Numbered from the stretch's first letter, positions 1 to 9,842 are shown. The stretch: 64,000 nucleotides of DNA from Georhizobium profundi (GCF_003952725.1 NZ_CP032509.1:124001-188000); one strand, 5' to 3'. Notes: generated by a model not told the origin, from the sequence alone. Translations and numbers: made by a program.

Positions 1-1
1 G

Positions 2-283
2 CTCGATGCGCAGACCGGCGGAGTCTCTGGCGAAGGCGCCAGCGGCGTCGCCACCGCCGGATTTCTCCCAGGCCGGACGACGGAATATGTGAACTTCCGA
101 ACGGGACCCAGCAACGACGCGGAGACCATCAGCATCGTTCCGGGAGGGACTCAACTGACAGGACAGCCCATCGACGAGTGCGTGCATTTCTGCGCCGTCG
201 AGATCGATGGTCGGCAGGGCTACATCTACAAGGCGTTCATCGACTATGCGGCGCCTTCGGTCGACACCGCGCGCTCCGAATAG
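2..283 (+). CDS. SH3-domain protein, 5'-truncated by window edge
   Basis: The reading frame is open from the first bases of the window to a TAG stop, so only the C-terminal 93 residues are visible. They hold one bacterial SH3 (SH3b) domain, recognisable from the YVNFRTGPS start followed by a glycine-rich turn and a GYIYKAF end. Such domains usually sit in exported proteins and bind peptidoglycan or cell-wall peptides; that is family knowledge and the N-terminal part is not seen. It converges with the L,D-transpeptidase gene across a shared hairpin. A GTG inside the frame at 89 lies within the domain and is unlikely to be the start. Confidence 0.7.
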   Translation, partial: LDAQTGGVSGEGASGVATAGFLPGRTTEYVNFRTGPSNDAETISIVPGGTQLTGQPIDECVHFCAVEIDGRQGYIYKAFIDYAAPSVDTARSE

Positions 284-290
284 AGCGATA

Positions 291-312
291 GCGGCGGACG
301 CGTGTCCGCCGC
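291..312. terminator. Bidirectional hairpin between convergent genes
   Basis: A perfect 9-bp stem (GCGGCGGAC / GTCCGCCGC) with a GCGT loop lies between the stops of the SH3 gene (283) and the transpeptidase gene (322). It is followed by a weakly T-rich stretch. Its position and symmetry suggest a shared terminator; function is inferred. Confidence 0.6.
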
Positions 313-321
313 CTGTTGTGC

Positions 322-966
322 TTACTGAAGCACCACGACCTTTGTGTTGCGGCCAGGCGTCACGCGATCATAGAGATCGATGATGTCCTGGTTGATCAGG
401 CGGATGCAGCCGGACGAGGCCGCGGTGCCGATCGAATCCCACTGCGGCGTGCCGTGCAGGCGGTAGAGCGTGTCCTTGCCGTCCTGATCGAACAGATAAA
501 GTGCTCGTGCACCAAGCGGATTCGTGAGGCCCGGATCCATCCCACCATCGGCATATTCTTCCAGATGCGGCTCGCGTTCGATCATCTCGACAGGCGGATG
601 CCAACGCGGCCAGGCCTGCTTCCAGGCCACATAGGCTTCGCCTTCCCAGGCGAAACCGGCGCGCCCGACGCCGATGCCGTAGCGCACGGCTTCGCCGTTC
701 GGCAGCACGTAATAGAGAAACTTTTCCGGCGTATCGACGACGATGGTGCCCGGCGCATACTCCGTCGGGTAGCGCACGATCTGGCGCGAGAAGCGCGCTT
801 CCAGCCGCTGCATCGGCACGGCCGGGATCGTATAGCCCGCATCGACGATCACGCCGTAATCCGGCGTCAGTTGCGGTGTCGCGGCGATGGGCGGAACGGT
901 GGTGCAGCCGGCCAACGCAAGGGTCGCGGTGGCGGCGGAAGAGATTAGAAACTGGCGGCGGTTCAT
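322..966 (-). CDS. L,D-transpeptidase (YkuD family) lipoprotein
   Basis: The 214-residue protein has a twin-basic N-terminus (MNRRQF), a hydrophobic stretch and a lipobox LALAGC, so it is probably a lipoprotein. The C-terminal YkuD domain carries the catalytic signature: LHGT, then SSGCIRL, in which Cys is the nucleophile. Family members make 3-3 peptidoglycan cross-links or attach proteins to the wall in the periplasm; Rhizobiales genomes encode many. I chose the ATG at 966 because it puts the signal sequence at the N-terminus; the frame is open 34 codons further upstream but that part is arginine-rich and unlike a leader. Confidence 0.85.
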   Translation of the reverse strand: MNRRQFLISSAATATLALAGCTTVPPIAATPQLTPDYGVIVDAGYTIPAVPMQRLEARFSRQIVRYPTEYAPGTIVVDTPEKFLYYVLPNGEAVRYGIGVGRAGFAWEGEAYVAWKQAWPRWHPPVEMIEREPHLEEYADGGMDPGLTNPLGARALYLFDQDGKDTLYRLHGTPQWDSIGTAASSGCIRLINQDIIDLYDRVTPGRNTKVVVLQ

Positions 967-1180
967 TGTGGGATGTGCCTTCGGCGGGGGCGGCCTGCCC
1001 TCGGCATCCGCACTGCGCCCAAACCATATTTTCGCCACCGCAGCGCCACAAGCGGCACGCATGCGCATCGGCGCGATTTAGCGGCGGGATTGTTTTTCAG
1101 CAACAAGTCATGGACTGGCCGCGGGCCGCCACGTGCGTTCTGTTATTGTTCCGAATCGGCCGCCATGGCAAACTGGCAAA

Positions 1181-1678
1181 ATGCCTATCGTTGCCCCCTA
1201 TGCTCAAAACCCTTTGATCGATGGTCGTCAGTCCGATCGCGCCATGATGGTGCGGCGCGGCGTACAGCGGTTGCTCGCGGATCTTCGCTATGCGTCCCTG
1301 CCAGAACTGGCCCTGGCCAGCGGGCGGCGTGCGGATATCGTGGCGCTCACCAGCGGCGGTGAATTCTGGATCGTGGAGATCAAGACGTCGGTGCAGGACT
1401 TCCGTGTCGACCGCAAATGGCCGGACTACAGGCTGCATTGCGACCGGCTGTTCTTCGCCACGCATCCCGGCGTGCCGATCGACATTTTCCCGGAAGAGTG
1501 TGGGCTGATCCTGTCGGACGGCTTCGGCGCACATCTCTTGCGCGAAGCACCGGAGCACAAGCTTTCCGGTGCGACGCGCAAGGCGATGACGTTGAAATTC
1601 GCGCGGGCCGCCGCCGGACGACTTCTCATGGCCGAGTGGGCGACCGGCAACAGCTTTCCGGCGGAAGACGCCGAATAG
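1181..1678 (+). CDS. mmcB: MmcB-type DNA repair protein, putative nuclease
   Basis: This 165-residue protein has a restriction-endonuclease-like core: GRRADIVAL, then the FWIVEIKTS strand in which E-x-K is the usual metal-binding pair, and a KWPDY motif. It matches the alphaproteobacterial MmcB family, linked in Caulobacter to mitomycin C resistance. The ATG at 1181 begins MPIVAPYAQNP, a reasonable N-terminus; a GTG at 1133 in the same frame is less likely. It stands alone, converging with the ActR gene 8 bp away. The nuclease activity is inferred from motif layout. Confidence 0.8.
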   Translation: MPIVAPYAQNPLIDGRQSDRAMMVRRGVQRLLADLRYASLPELALASGRRADIVALTSGGEFWIVEIKTSVQDFRVDRKWPDYRLHCDRLFFATHPGVPIDIFPEECGLILSDGFGAHLLREAPEHKLSGATRKAMTLKFARAAAGRLLMAEWATGNSFPAEDAE

Positions 1679-1686
1679 ACCTACCT

Positions 1687-2247
1687 TCAGCGCGGGGCGC
1701 GTTTTGCGAGAATGCGCTGCAGGGTGCGGCGATGCATGTTCAACCGACGGGCCGTTTCCGACACGTTGCGCTCGCACATCTCGTAGACGCGCTGGATGTG
1801 CTCCCAGCGGACACGGTCGGCCGACATCGGGTTTTCCGGCGGTTCGGCCTTTTCGCCTGGCTTGCGGGTGAGCGCTGCCGCCACCTCGTCGGCATCGGCG
1901 GGTTTGGCGAGATAATCGATCGCACCGAGCTTCACGGCATTGACCGCGGTCGCGATATTGCCGTAGCCCGTCAGAACGATCATGCGGGTATCGGTCCGGC
2001 GCTGGCGGATCGCATCGATGATGTCGAGGCCGTTGCCGTCGCCGAGCCGCATGTCGACCACGGCGTATTTGGGCGGCGCGGCTTTCGCCTTGGCGAGGCC
2101 TTCTGCCACGGATTCAGCCGTCTCCACCACGAAGCCGCGGGTTTCCATGGCGCGCGCCAGGCGTTTCAGAAACGGCGCGTCGTCATCCACCAGCAGCAGG
2201 GAGGGATCCGGGCCGATATCGCCGTCGGCAACATCCTCGTTGATCAT
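1687..2247 (-). CDS. actR: ActR/RegA/PrrA redox response regulator
   Basis: The 186-residue protein has a receiver domain (acidic pocket VDDD, phosphoacceptor in VVDMRLGDG, conserved Lys in LAKPAD) followed by a proline-rich linker and a Fis-type helix-turn-helix at the C-terminus (ARRLNMHRRTLQRIL). This compact arrangement is diagnostic of the RegA/ActR/PrrA family, which controls redox, low-pH, respiration and carbon or nitrogen fixation genes. The cognate kinase gene lies upstream on the same strand with a 40-bp gap, so the two are probably co-transcribed. Confidence 0.93.
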   Translation of the reverse strand: MINEDVADGDIGPDPSLLLVDDDAPFLKRLARAMETRGFVVETAESVAEGLAKAKAAPPKYAVVDMRLGDGNGLDIIDAIRQRRTDTRMIVLTGYGNIATAVNAVKLGAIDYLAKPADADEVAAALTRKPGEKAEPPENPMSADRVRWEHIQRVYEMCERNVSETARRLNMHRRTLQRILAKRAPR

Positions 2248-2287
2248 TCTTCAGGCTCCATTGCGGTACCGGCCGTCCCGCCGGCTT

Positions 2288-3649
2288 CTATCCACTCGTT
2301 ACATATGGGAGTTTCGCGCCCTGCGGCAATCTTTGGGCAGAATTCGCCGCATCCATTGCGCTTCTCGGCCAGCTGAGCCGGATCACGGCCCCCTTCCCAT
2401 CGCCGGCTCCGTTTTCGAAGACGACCGTCGCGCCGGTGCGCTCCAGCAGCGTCTTGGCGATGAAGAGCCCGAGGCCGAGCCCCCCCGCGCGCTTGTCCTT
2501 TCCGCCCGTGCGCCGCGTCACGAACGGCTCGCCGATCTTCACGAGGATCTCCGGCGAAAAACCCGGACCGTCGTCGGAAATCACGATATCCACGCGATCG
2601 CGATCGTAGCGCGCATTCACCCGCACCTTCTCATGGGCGAAATCCACGGCGTTTTCGACGAGGTTGCCGAGACCATAGAGGATGCCGGCATTGCGCAGGC
2701 CGACCGGCTCTTCGTCGGTCACGGCCTCGATCGCCACATCGATCTCGACGCCGAATTCGCGGTGCGGCGCTACCACTTCTTCCAGGAGAGACGAAAGCGG
2801 CAGCTTGCGCATGTGCTCCTCATCATCCGTCGACAGCGTGGTCAGGCGGCGCAGAATGTCCCTGCAACGTTCAGTCTGGGAGCGAAGCAGCTGCAGGTCT
2901 TCACGGTAGCGTTCGTCGAAGCCGAGCGCGCGCTCCATTTCCTTCACCACGACGGAGATGGTGGCGAGCGGCGTGCCCAGTTCATGGGCGGCAGCGGCAG
3001 CGAGGCCATCGAGCGCGAAGAGATGCTGCTCGCGCTGCAACGTCAGTTCGGTCGCCGTCAGCGCGTCCGCAAGTTCGTTGGCTTCCGACGACACGCGGTG
3101 GACGTAGAAGGCAGCGAAAAGCGTCGTCGAGACGATCGCGATCCAGATGCCGGTGATCAGCACCAGATGAGCCTCGTAGATGATGCCCGGGTACCAAGGC
3201 AGCGGCAGGTGAAAGGCCGCCAGCAGCGTAACCGCAGCGATCGTGAGAGCGCCGAGGACCAGCGTCTGTCGGATCGGCTGTGACGCGGTCGAAATGATGA
3301 CAGGCACGCTGATCAGCACCGAGAACGGATTGACGAGACCGCCGGTCATGAAGAGCAGGCCGGAGAGTTGCAACACGTCGAAGCCGAGAACGCCGAGCGC
3401 TGCGGGTGGGCTCAGTCGGTGCGTCGCCGGATAGCGAAACGTCAGGAAGATGTTCAGCCAGGCCGAGGATGCGATGAGGGCAAAACAGAGGAGAACCGGA
3501 AACGGGAACTCCAGGATAAAGGCGACGATCAGCACCGTCAGCGACTGGCCGACGACGGCAAGCCAGCGAAGCCGCGTCAATGTCTGGAGGCGCAGACGAT
3601 AGCGCGAGAAACGATCGCGTCCGCTCAAGGAATTGTCGGCAACCGCCAT
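2288..3649 (-). CDS. actS: ActS/RegB/PrrB redox sensor histidine kinase
   Basis: The 453-residue kinase has about six N-terminal membrane helices and the RegB quinone-binding heptapeptide GGLVNPF. The H-box AAHELGTPL is followed by RCRDIL, containing the redox-active Cys known in RegB, and then the N, G1 and G2 boxes (NLVENAVDFA, DDGPGF, GGLGLGL). It senses the quinone pool and phosphorylates ActR. The ATG at 3649 was chosen because a purine-rich AGAAGGA lies just upstream; an ATG at 3685 is possible. The hrpB gene lies immediately upstream, an arrangement common in Rhizobiales. Confidence 0.93.
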   Translation of the reverse strand: MAVADNSLSGRDRFSRYRLRLQTLTRLRWLAVVGQSLTVLIVAFILEFPFPVLLCFALIASSAWLNIFLTFRYPATHRLSPPAALGVLGFDVLQLSGLLFMTGGLVNPFSVLISVPVIISTASQPIRQTLVLGALTIAAVTLLAAFHLPLPWYPGIIYEAHLVLITGIWIAIVSTTLFAAFYVHRVSSEANELADALTATELTLQREQHLFALDGLAAAAAHELGTPLATISVVVKEMERALGFDERYREDLQLLRSQTERCRDILRRLTTLSTDDEEHMRKLPLSSLLEEVVAPHREFGVEIDVAIEAVTDEEPVGLRNAGILYGLGNLVENAVDFAHEKVRVNARYDRDRVDIVISDDGPGFSPEILVKIGEPFVTRRTGGKDKRAGGLGLGLFIAKTLLERTGATVVFENGAGDGKGAVIRLSWPRSAMDAANSAQRLPQGAKLPYVTSG

Positions 3650-3716
3650 GGTCGAAGCCCGTCCTTCTCGATGTCGTTCTGACATGGCAAAGGCGGCGGG
3701 CGGAGTCCAGCGAAGC

Positions 3717-6188
3717 TCACGAACCGCGCGGTTTTGCCCTGCGCGTCGGTTCAGCCCGGGCGGGATCTTCCGGCCATGGGTGCTTGGCATAGCGCCCGCG
3801 CATATCCGCACGAACATCGGCCCAGGAGCCGGCCCAGAAGCCCGGCAGATCGCGCGTCGTCTGGATCGGTCGGTGCGCAGGCGAGAGCAGTTCCAGCAAT
3901 AGAGGCAGGCGGCCCTGCGCAATCGTCGGATGGGACGCGAGCCCGAAAAGCTCCTGCACCCGCACCGCCAGCACCGGCACGTCGCCATCGTAGCGGATCG
4001 GGATGCGCGAGCCGGTCGGCACGACGAAATGGGTCGGCGCCTCCGCCTCGATCATGCGATGCAGGTCGTAGGGCACAAGCGCCATGAGACCCTCGGTCAG
4101 GCTTCCCGCTGCGATCCGATCGAAGGCCCGCACGCCCGACTGGTACGGCGTGAACCAGATTTCCAGCTTCGCCAGCAGCGCATCGTCGTCGACCGCCGGC
4201 CAAGGGTCCCCGATCGAACGATTGAGGAAGCCGAGGCGTGCGCGCAACTGCCGGCCATTGTCGCTCCAAGGCAGTGCGTCGACGCCGAGCCGGCGCACGC
4301 CGTCTGCCAGCGCTTGCGCGGTTCGCTCATCGGTCGGCACCGGGATCGCGCGCTCTTCCAGCACGATGGCGCCAAGGCGGCGGACGTGGCGGGCCCGCAC
4401 CGATCGACTGTCCGTATCGAACATGCACTCGTCGCCGTCGACGCCGCGCGTCTCGACCAGCGCTTCCACCTCGCCCGGATCGATGGCAGCGGCTGCCTGG
4501 ATGCGCTGGGCACCGGCGCGGCCGGTCAGATCGGCGATCACCAGCCATTCCTCCCCTGCCAGAGGGTCGTGCGGATCGAGCTCGGCGCCGCGGCCATTGG
4601 CCATGAGATAACGGCCACGTCCACCGCGGTTGCGGGCACCACGATCGGGGTAAGCAAGCGCCAGCAGGCCGCCCGTCGAAAGCTTCTGCTCGGTCCCTCC
4701 GGCGCCGTCCAGATTTCTGACGATGCGGCGGGACAGTTCCCGTGCGGCGGATGCGCGCTCTCCCTTCTCGCTGCGCCAACGGCGAAGCCGCTCCGACACA
4801 TCGATGGACGAGCCGCCCAGCCCCTGCTCCGTCAGCAGCACGGCGATGTCGGCTGCATCGAGGCGACTCGAGCGCGGCGCGGAGGCCACCATGGCCGCGA
4901 GGCGGGCGGGAAGCCCGAGCCCGCGGATCGCGCGTCCCATGGCGGTCAGTCCGCCGGCGGGATCGAGGGCGCCCAGTTCCACCAGCAAGGCACGCGCCTC
5001 CTTGAGGGCAGGCGCCGGCGGTGGATCGATGAAAGCGAGCACCGTCGGATCGGGGACGCCCCAGGCGGCGCTGTCAAGGATGAGGCCCGATAGATCGCTC
5101 GACAGAATTTCCGGCGGCGTGAAGGCCGGCAGCGCGGCGGTTTGCTCGGCACGCCAAAGCCTGATCGCAACGCCGGGTTCGGTGCGGCCCGCGCGTCCAG
5201 CGCGCTGATCGGCGGACGCGCGTGACACCCGCACAGTCTCCAGCCGCGTGATCCCCGTTGCCGGTTCGAAATGCGGCAGACGCTGCAGGCCGCTGTCGAT
5301 AACGACGCGCACGCCGTCGATCGTCAGCGATGTTTCGGCAATCGAGGTCGCAAGCACGATCTTCCGCTCGCCAGGTGCTGCCGGCCGTATCGCGCGATCC
5401 TGCGCTTGCCCATCCATCATGCCGAAGAGCGGCGCCAGCACCGTGCCTTGCGGCAGCCGGCCTTCCAGCCGCTCGGCCGTGCGACGGATTTCCGCCTGGC
5501 CGGGCAGAAAAGCGAGGATCGATCCTGTCTCCTCGCCGAGCGCGGCACGGATCGCATCTGCCATGGCATCTTCGATGCGGTCGCCCGCCCGGCGTTCGCG
5601 ATACCGCATCTCCACCGGAAAGGCCCGGCCGGCGCTTTCGATCACCGGCGCATCGATCAAGGCGGAGACGCGGTCGGTATCGAGCGTCGCTGACATGACG
5701 AGCAGGCGCAGATCGTCGCGCAACGCTGCGCGCACATCGAGGGTGAGAGCAAGGGCGAAATCCGCATCGAGCGCGCGCTCGTGGAATTCATCGAAGATGA
5801 CCGCCGCGATCCCTGCGAGTTCTGGATCATCGAGGATCATGCGCACGAAGACGCCTTCGGTCACGACTTCGATGCGCGTCCGCTTCGATATCTTCGTGTC
5901 GAGCCGCATGCGGTAGCCGACCGTATCGCCGACTTCTTCACCAAGCAGATCCGCCATGCGGCGCGCCGCAGCGCGGGCGGCCAGGCGGCGTGGTTCCAAA
6001 AGGATGATCCGACCGTCGCCCCGCCAGGGGGCGTCGAGAAGCCTGAGCGGAACGAGCGTGGTCTTGCCGGCACCCGGAGGTGCGGCGAGGACCGCTGCGC
6101 CTTGCCTATCCAGCGCAGTGGCAAGGTCGTTAAGAACCGCCCCGACCGGCAGAGCACGCGCCGCCGCATCGAATGTGTCGCGGTTCAT
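3717..6188 (-). CDS. hrpB: ATP-dependent helicase HrpB
   Basis: This 823-residue DEAH/RHA-type helicase shows motif I (PPGAGKTTLVPL), motif II (DEFHER), motif III (MSATLD) and motif VI (QRAGRAGR), followed by the HA2 region and the HrpB-specific C-terminal domain. The length matches HrpB. Its cellular substrate is poorly known in the family. The start ATG overlaps the stop of the upstream ABC ATPase by 4 bp, suggesting one transcript. Confidence 0.93.
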   Translation of the reverse strand: MNRDTFDAAARALPVGAVLNDLATALDRQGAAVLAAPPGAGKTTLVPLRLLDAPWRGDGRIILLEPRRLAARAAARRMADLLGEEVGDTVGYRMRLDTKISKRTRIEVVTEGVFVRMILDDPELAGIAAVIFDEFHERALDADFALALTLDVRAALRDDLRLLVMSATLDTDRVSALIDAPVIESAGRAFPVEMRYRERRAGDRIEDAMADAIRAALGEETGSILAFLPGQAEIRRTAERLEGRLPQGTVLAPLFGMMDGQAQDRAIRPAAPGERKIVLATSIAETSLTIDGVRVVIDSGLQRLPHFEPATGITRLETVRVSRASADQRAGRAGRTEPGVAIRLWRAEQTAALPAFTPPEILSSDLSGLILDSAAWGVPDPTVLAFIDPPPAPALKEARALLVELGALDPAGGLTAMGRAIRGLGLPARLAAMVASAPRSSRLDAADIAVLLTEQGLGGSSIDVSERLRRWRSEKGERASAARELSRRIVRNLDGAGGTEQKLSTGGLLALAYPDRGARNRGGRGRYLMANGRGAELDPHDPLAGEEWLVIADLTGRAGAQRIQAAAAIDPGEVEALVETRGVDGDECMFDTDSRSVRARHVRRLGAIVLEERAIPVPTDERTAQALADGVRRLGVDALPWSDNGRQLRARLGFLNRSIGDPWPAVDDDALLAKLEIWFTPYQSGVRAFDRIAAGSLTEGLMALVPYDLHRMIEAEAPTHFVVPTGSRIPIRYDGDVPVLAVRVQELFGLASHPTIAQGRLPLLLELLSPAHRPIQTTRDLPGFWAGSWADVRADMRGRYAKHPWPEDPARAEPTRRAKPRGS

Positions 6189-6841
6189 GGCGCGCCGTTC
6201 ATCTCGAAGACCGCGCCGCCCGCAGCCTCTGCGTCGGCCGCATCATGCGTGACCAGGATGACGGGCAGTTTCGCCGCCCGCGCCTGGTCGAAGACCAGTC
6301 GTCTCGTCTGCGCCCGCAGGCTCATGTCGAGCTTGGCGAAGGGTTCATCCAGCAAGAGCAGGCGGGGGCGCGACAGGAGCACGCGCTGCAGGGCGACACG
6401 CGCCTTTTGCCCGCCCGAAAGCGTATCGGGGTCACGGGGCCCGAAGCCGGCGAGATCGACCTCCGCCAACGCCTTTTCGGCGATCGCGCGGCGATTTGCC
6501 CGACCCTTCACGTCCGGCGGAAGGGCAAAGGCAATGTTGGAGGCAACCGACATGTGCGGGAAGAGGAGCGGGTCCTGGAACAGGATGCCGGCATGGCGGG
6601 CGTCGGCCGGCAGCGCCGTCAGGTCAACGCCATCGACGAGCACCTGTCCTTGCGCATCGAAAATCGGATCGAGAAATCCGCCGATATAGGCAAGCAGCGT
6701 CGATTTGCCGGAGCCGGACGGGCCCATCACCGTCAGCGTCTCGCCCGGCGCCACATGGGCGTCGAGTGCGATCAGCAGGCGGCCGTCGAGACGGATCGCG
6801 ATGTCGCGGAGGCTAAGCCCCGCTCTTTCAGGCTGTGTCAT
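6185..6841 (-). CDS. ABC transporter ATP-binding protein (YnjD/ThiQ-like)
   Basis: The 218-residue ATPase has Walker A GPSGSGKST, signature LSGGQKARVALQR and Walker B LLLLDEP. It is the last gene of a three-gene importer operon: binding protein, double-length permease, ATPase. The binding protein resembles E. coli YnjB, so this is the YnjD equivalent; the closest characterised family is thiamine ThiBPQ. The substrate is not settled by sequence. It overlaps hrpB by 4 bp and is 5 bp from the permease gene. Confidence 0.85.
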   Translation of the reverse strand: MTQPERAGLSLRDIAIRLDGRLLIALDAHVAPGETLTVMGPSGSGKSTLLAYIGGFLDPIFDAQGQVLVDGVDLTALPADARHAGILFQDPLLFPHMSVASNIAFALPPDVKGRANRRAIAEKALAEVDLAGFGPRDPDTLSGGQKARVALQRVLLSRPRLLLLDEPFAKLDMSLRAQTRRLVFDQARAAKLPVILVTHDAADAEAAGGAVFEMNGAP

Positions 6842-6846
6842 TTCGC

Positions 6847-8526
6847 TCAGACGCGCATGGATCGACGACCGCGAAATAGCAGTGCAGGCACGAGCGAGGC
6901 AATCGCGAAGGCGACAAACGGAAGAAGCGTCTGCAGAAAGGCATAGACGCCGATGACCCGCCGGTTACCACCGGATGCAAGCGCCACGGCTTCCGTCGTG
7001 ATGGTGGTCAGCCGCCCCTCGCCGATCAGCACGGTTGGCAGATATTGACCGACGGAGACGGCAAATCCCACCGCCGCGGCCGTCGCGATGGCCCGCGCCA
7101 GCATCGGCAGACGGATGCTGAGAAGCGTCGCAAGGCGCGATCTTCCCAGCCCGGCTGAAACCCGGTCGTAGCGACGATCGAGCGCGCGCCAGGGGTCGGA
7201 CAGCGACAGGAACACGTAAGGGAGCACGAAGATCAGGTGCACGAAAACGAGTGCGGCAAAGCGCTGGTCGGTGCCGCTTGCGACAAACAGGACCTGCAGA
7301 CCGAAGACGAAGGCGATCTGCGGCACCATCAGCGGCATATAGATCGCGAGCAACGCTCGGCTGCCGCCCGTCTTGCCGGTCTCGATTTCACGCTCGAGAC
7401 ATCCGATGGTGAGCAGAAGCGCAATCAGCGTGGAGGCAAGCCCGGCAAGCAACGTGGTCGCCAACGGATCGAGAATGCGCGGCAAGGCGCTCTGCCAGGT
7501 GGAGAGCGACAGAGCTTGTGGCCAAAGGTCCGGAAACTGCCAGAAGGCTGAAACGGACCAGAGAGCCAACAGCGCCACACCGGCGAAGACGATCAGGCCC
7601 GCAATCGCAGTCGCTGTAAGTGACAGGATGCGCACGATCCGGTCGCGGCGAAATCGAAGGCCGCCGTCACAGGCCGCCGTGACCACTGCCGCAACGAAGC
7701 GCTCCAACAGCCACCAGAGCGCAAGCGCCGCGATCGTGACTGATAGCTGCAGCACCGCCCCGGCGGAGGCCAAAAAACGCACCGAGAGATCCGGATCGTT
7801 CATCCATCTCAGCAGCCTGACCGGCAGGGTCGGCGGCAGGTTGGGGCCGAGGATGATCGCCACATCCACGACCGAGGTCGCATAGGCAATGACCGCATAG
7901 ACGGCGAAGCGGATCTGCCGGTAGACGCGCGGCGCAAGCGCATAGGCGAAGCCGGCCACCCGGCCATAGCCCATCGCCGATGTGAGTTGCATGGTCGGTC
8001 GGTGCGGCAGCTGCGGCAGGGCGGCGAGCGTCACCAGAAACAGGAACGGGATTTCCTTCACGATCAGGCCAGCCATCATGGTCAGCCCGAGCGGGTCGTT
8101 GATGATCAGGAGATCGGGTGGCCGATCGATCCCGAAGACCGGCGCCGCCAACCGGATCAGATAGCCCGATGGCGCGATGAGGAAAGCGAACCCGAATGCG
8201 GCGGCCGCATGGGGGATAGCGAGCAGCGGGGACAAGAGATGCTGGACGCGCTGAAACACGCGCGTTTGCGACCAGCCCGCAACGAACAGCATGACGATCC
8301 CGAGCGAGATCGCCGTCGTCGCGAGACCGACGAACAGGCTGAGCCAGGCAGAGCGCCAGATCGCAGGCATGGCGAAAAGCTCGGCGAAATGCTCTGTGGT
8401 GACGGTCGTGCCGCCGAGTGCCGGCAGATAGCCCAAAGCCGGCAACACAGTGCCGACAAGGCCGAAGACGAGCGGCAGGATCAGAATGCCGATCGTCAGC
8501 GGTGGAGCGAGACGCGCGAGCGTCAT
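6847..8526 (-). CDS. ABC transporter permease, fused two-unit type (YnjC/ThiP-like)
   Basis: This 559-residue, highly hydrophobic protein is about twice a normal permease length and appears to hold two binding-protein-dependent inner-membrane units joined head to tail, as in ThiP and YnjC. EAA-type loops appear in both halves, for example around AMGYGRVAGFAYAL and AGLGRSRLATLLSI. It would form the whole membrane channel with two copies of the adjacent ATPase. It lies 83 bp after the binding-protein gene on the same strand. Confidence 0.85.
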   Translation of the reverse strand: MTLARLAPPLTIGILILPLVFGLVGTVLPALGYLPALGGTTVTTEHFAELFAMPAIWRSAWLSLFVGLATTAISLGIVMLFVAGWSQTRVFQRVQHLLSPLLAIPHAAAAFGFAFLIAPSGYLIRLAAPVFGIDRPPDLLIINDPLGLTMMAGLIVKEIPFLFLVTLAALPQLPHRPTMQLTSAMGYGRVAGFAYALAPRVYRQIRFAVYAVIAYATSVVDVAIILGPNLPPTLPVRLLRWMNDPDLSVRFLASAGAVLQLSVTIAALALWWLLERFVAAVVTAACDGGLRFRRDRIVRILSLTATAIAGLIVFAGVALLALWSVSAFWQFPDLWPQALSLSTWQSALPRILDPLATTLLAGLASTLIALLLTIGCLEREIETGKTGGSRALLAIYMPLMVPQIAFVFGLQVLFVASGTDQRFAALVFVHLIFVLPYVFLSLSDPWRALDRRYDRVSAGLGRSRLATLLSIRLPMLARAIATAAAVGFAVSVGQYLPTVLIGEGRLTTITTEAVALASGGNRRVIGVYAFLQTLLPFVAFAIASLVPALLFRGRRSMRV

Positions 8527-8609
8527 CGCCGGACCACAGTCAGATCGGGAGCTGCGCGCTCGTCAGGCCGGGCGGGCCAAGGCGATCTGGCGAGGCGCGG
8601 CTTGGTCAC

Positions 8610-9842
8610 TCAATTGCCGGCGATGTAACGGCGGCGCCACTCGTCTTCGATCCGCTCCATCCAGGATGCGTGGGGCTCATCGATGATCGGTCCGAGTTCA
8701 TCCGGGGCGAGCGTCGCGACACCGAGGTCAAGAGCGTCGAATGCCGCCCGATCGGCGTCGCTGAGCTTCGCCATCGCAAGCACGGTTGGATCGCCCCAAT
8801 AGGCCGGGTCCTGCTTGCGCAGCTGCGCCTCGGGTGAGATCAGGAAATCGGCGACGACAAGCGCACCGGCGGCAGCGGAGGAATTGTACGGCACGGCCAC
8901 GAAGTGGGTATTGCCGAGCGTGCCTTCCGGGAAGGTGAAAGAGCGCACCGTATCCGGCAGCTCACCGGCAGCAATGGCAGCCGACGCTTCGGCCGGGTTG
9001 AACGCGAAGATGATGTCGAGCTCGCCGTCGGCGAGCTTCTGCTTCATGTCCGGATAGTTCTGCGGAAAGGCCGCAGCGGAGCGCCAGGCAACGCTGTGAA
9101 GCTCGTCCAGATAAGCAAAGAGCGGGGCGACATCCGCCTCGAAGGTTTCGGGATCGACTGGCCGCTGCAGCTTCTCGCGATCGTCGATAACTTCGCTCAG
9201 CACCTGCTTCAGGAAGGACGAACCGATGAAGTCCGGCGGAGCAGGATAGGAGAAGCGGCCGGGATTTGCCTTTGCCCAGGCGAGCAGGCTTTCCGCATCC
9301 TGAGGAAGATCGGCAGCATCCGTGCGCGCTTCATCGTAGAAGAAGACGAGCTTCGCGCCGCCCCAGGGGCTCTGCAGGCCTTCCGTCGGCACGGTGAAAT
9401 CCGTCAGAATCGAAGGCTGGTTTTCGAAATCCACATACTGCCAGTTCGGCAGATCCTGCGCCCAGCCCGGCGAGAGAAGCAGGTCCTGCTCCTTCATCGC
9501 GACGAAGTTCTCGCCATTGATCCAGATAAGGTCGACAGAGCCGCCTTCGTTGCGACCGGCGGTGCGCTCGGCGACGACGCGCGCGACGGCATTGGCCGTG
9601 TCGTCCAGCTTCACGTGCACGACAGCGATGTCGAAGCGGGCATTTACTTCGCCAGACACCCATTCGAGATAGGCATTGATGTTTTCCGAACCGCCCCAGG
9701 CGTTGAAATAGACCGTCTGGCCGCGCGCTTCTTCCAGCACGGCATCCCAGTTCGTCGGGTCGATGTCAGCGGCGTGGAGGGAAGAAGACAGCGACAGACC
9801 GACCGCTGCGGCGAGTAGAATTCGTTTCAGCCCCATCGGCAT
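8610..9842 (-). CDS. ABC transporter substrate-binding protein (YnjB-like)
   Basis: The 410-residue protein has a typical Sec signal (hydrophobic core, then SSLHA before ADIDP). The mature part begins like YnjB, with VYFNAWGGSENIN, then DLIWINGENFVAMKE. It is the periplasmic receptor for the downstream permease and ATPase. E. coli YnjB has no firmly known ligand; thiamine or a related compound is a guess from homology to ThiB. Two in-frame ATGs (9842 and 9836) are possible. Confidence 0.85.
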   Translation of the reverse strand: MPMGLKRILLAAAVGLSLSSSLHAADIDPTNWDAVLEEARGQTVYFNAWGGSENINAYLEWVSGEVNARFDIAVVHVKLDDTANAVARVVAERTAGRNEGGSVDLIWINGENFVAMKEQDLLLSPGWAQDLPNWQYVDFENQPSILTDFTVPTEGLQSPWGGAKLVFFYDEARTDAADLPQDAESLLAWAKANPGRFSYPAPPDFIGSSFLKQVLSEVIDDREKLQRPVDPETFEADVAPLFAYLDELHSVAWRSAAAFPQNYPDMKQKLADGELDIIFAFNPAEASAAIAAGELPDTVRSFTFPEGTLGNTHFVAVPYNSSAAAGALVVADFLISPEAQLRKQDPAYWGDPTVLAMAKLSDADRAAFDALDLGVATLAPDELGPIIDEPHASWMERIEDEWRRRYIAGN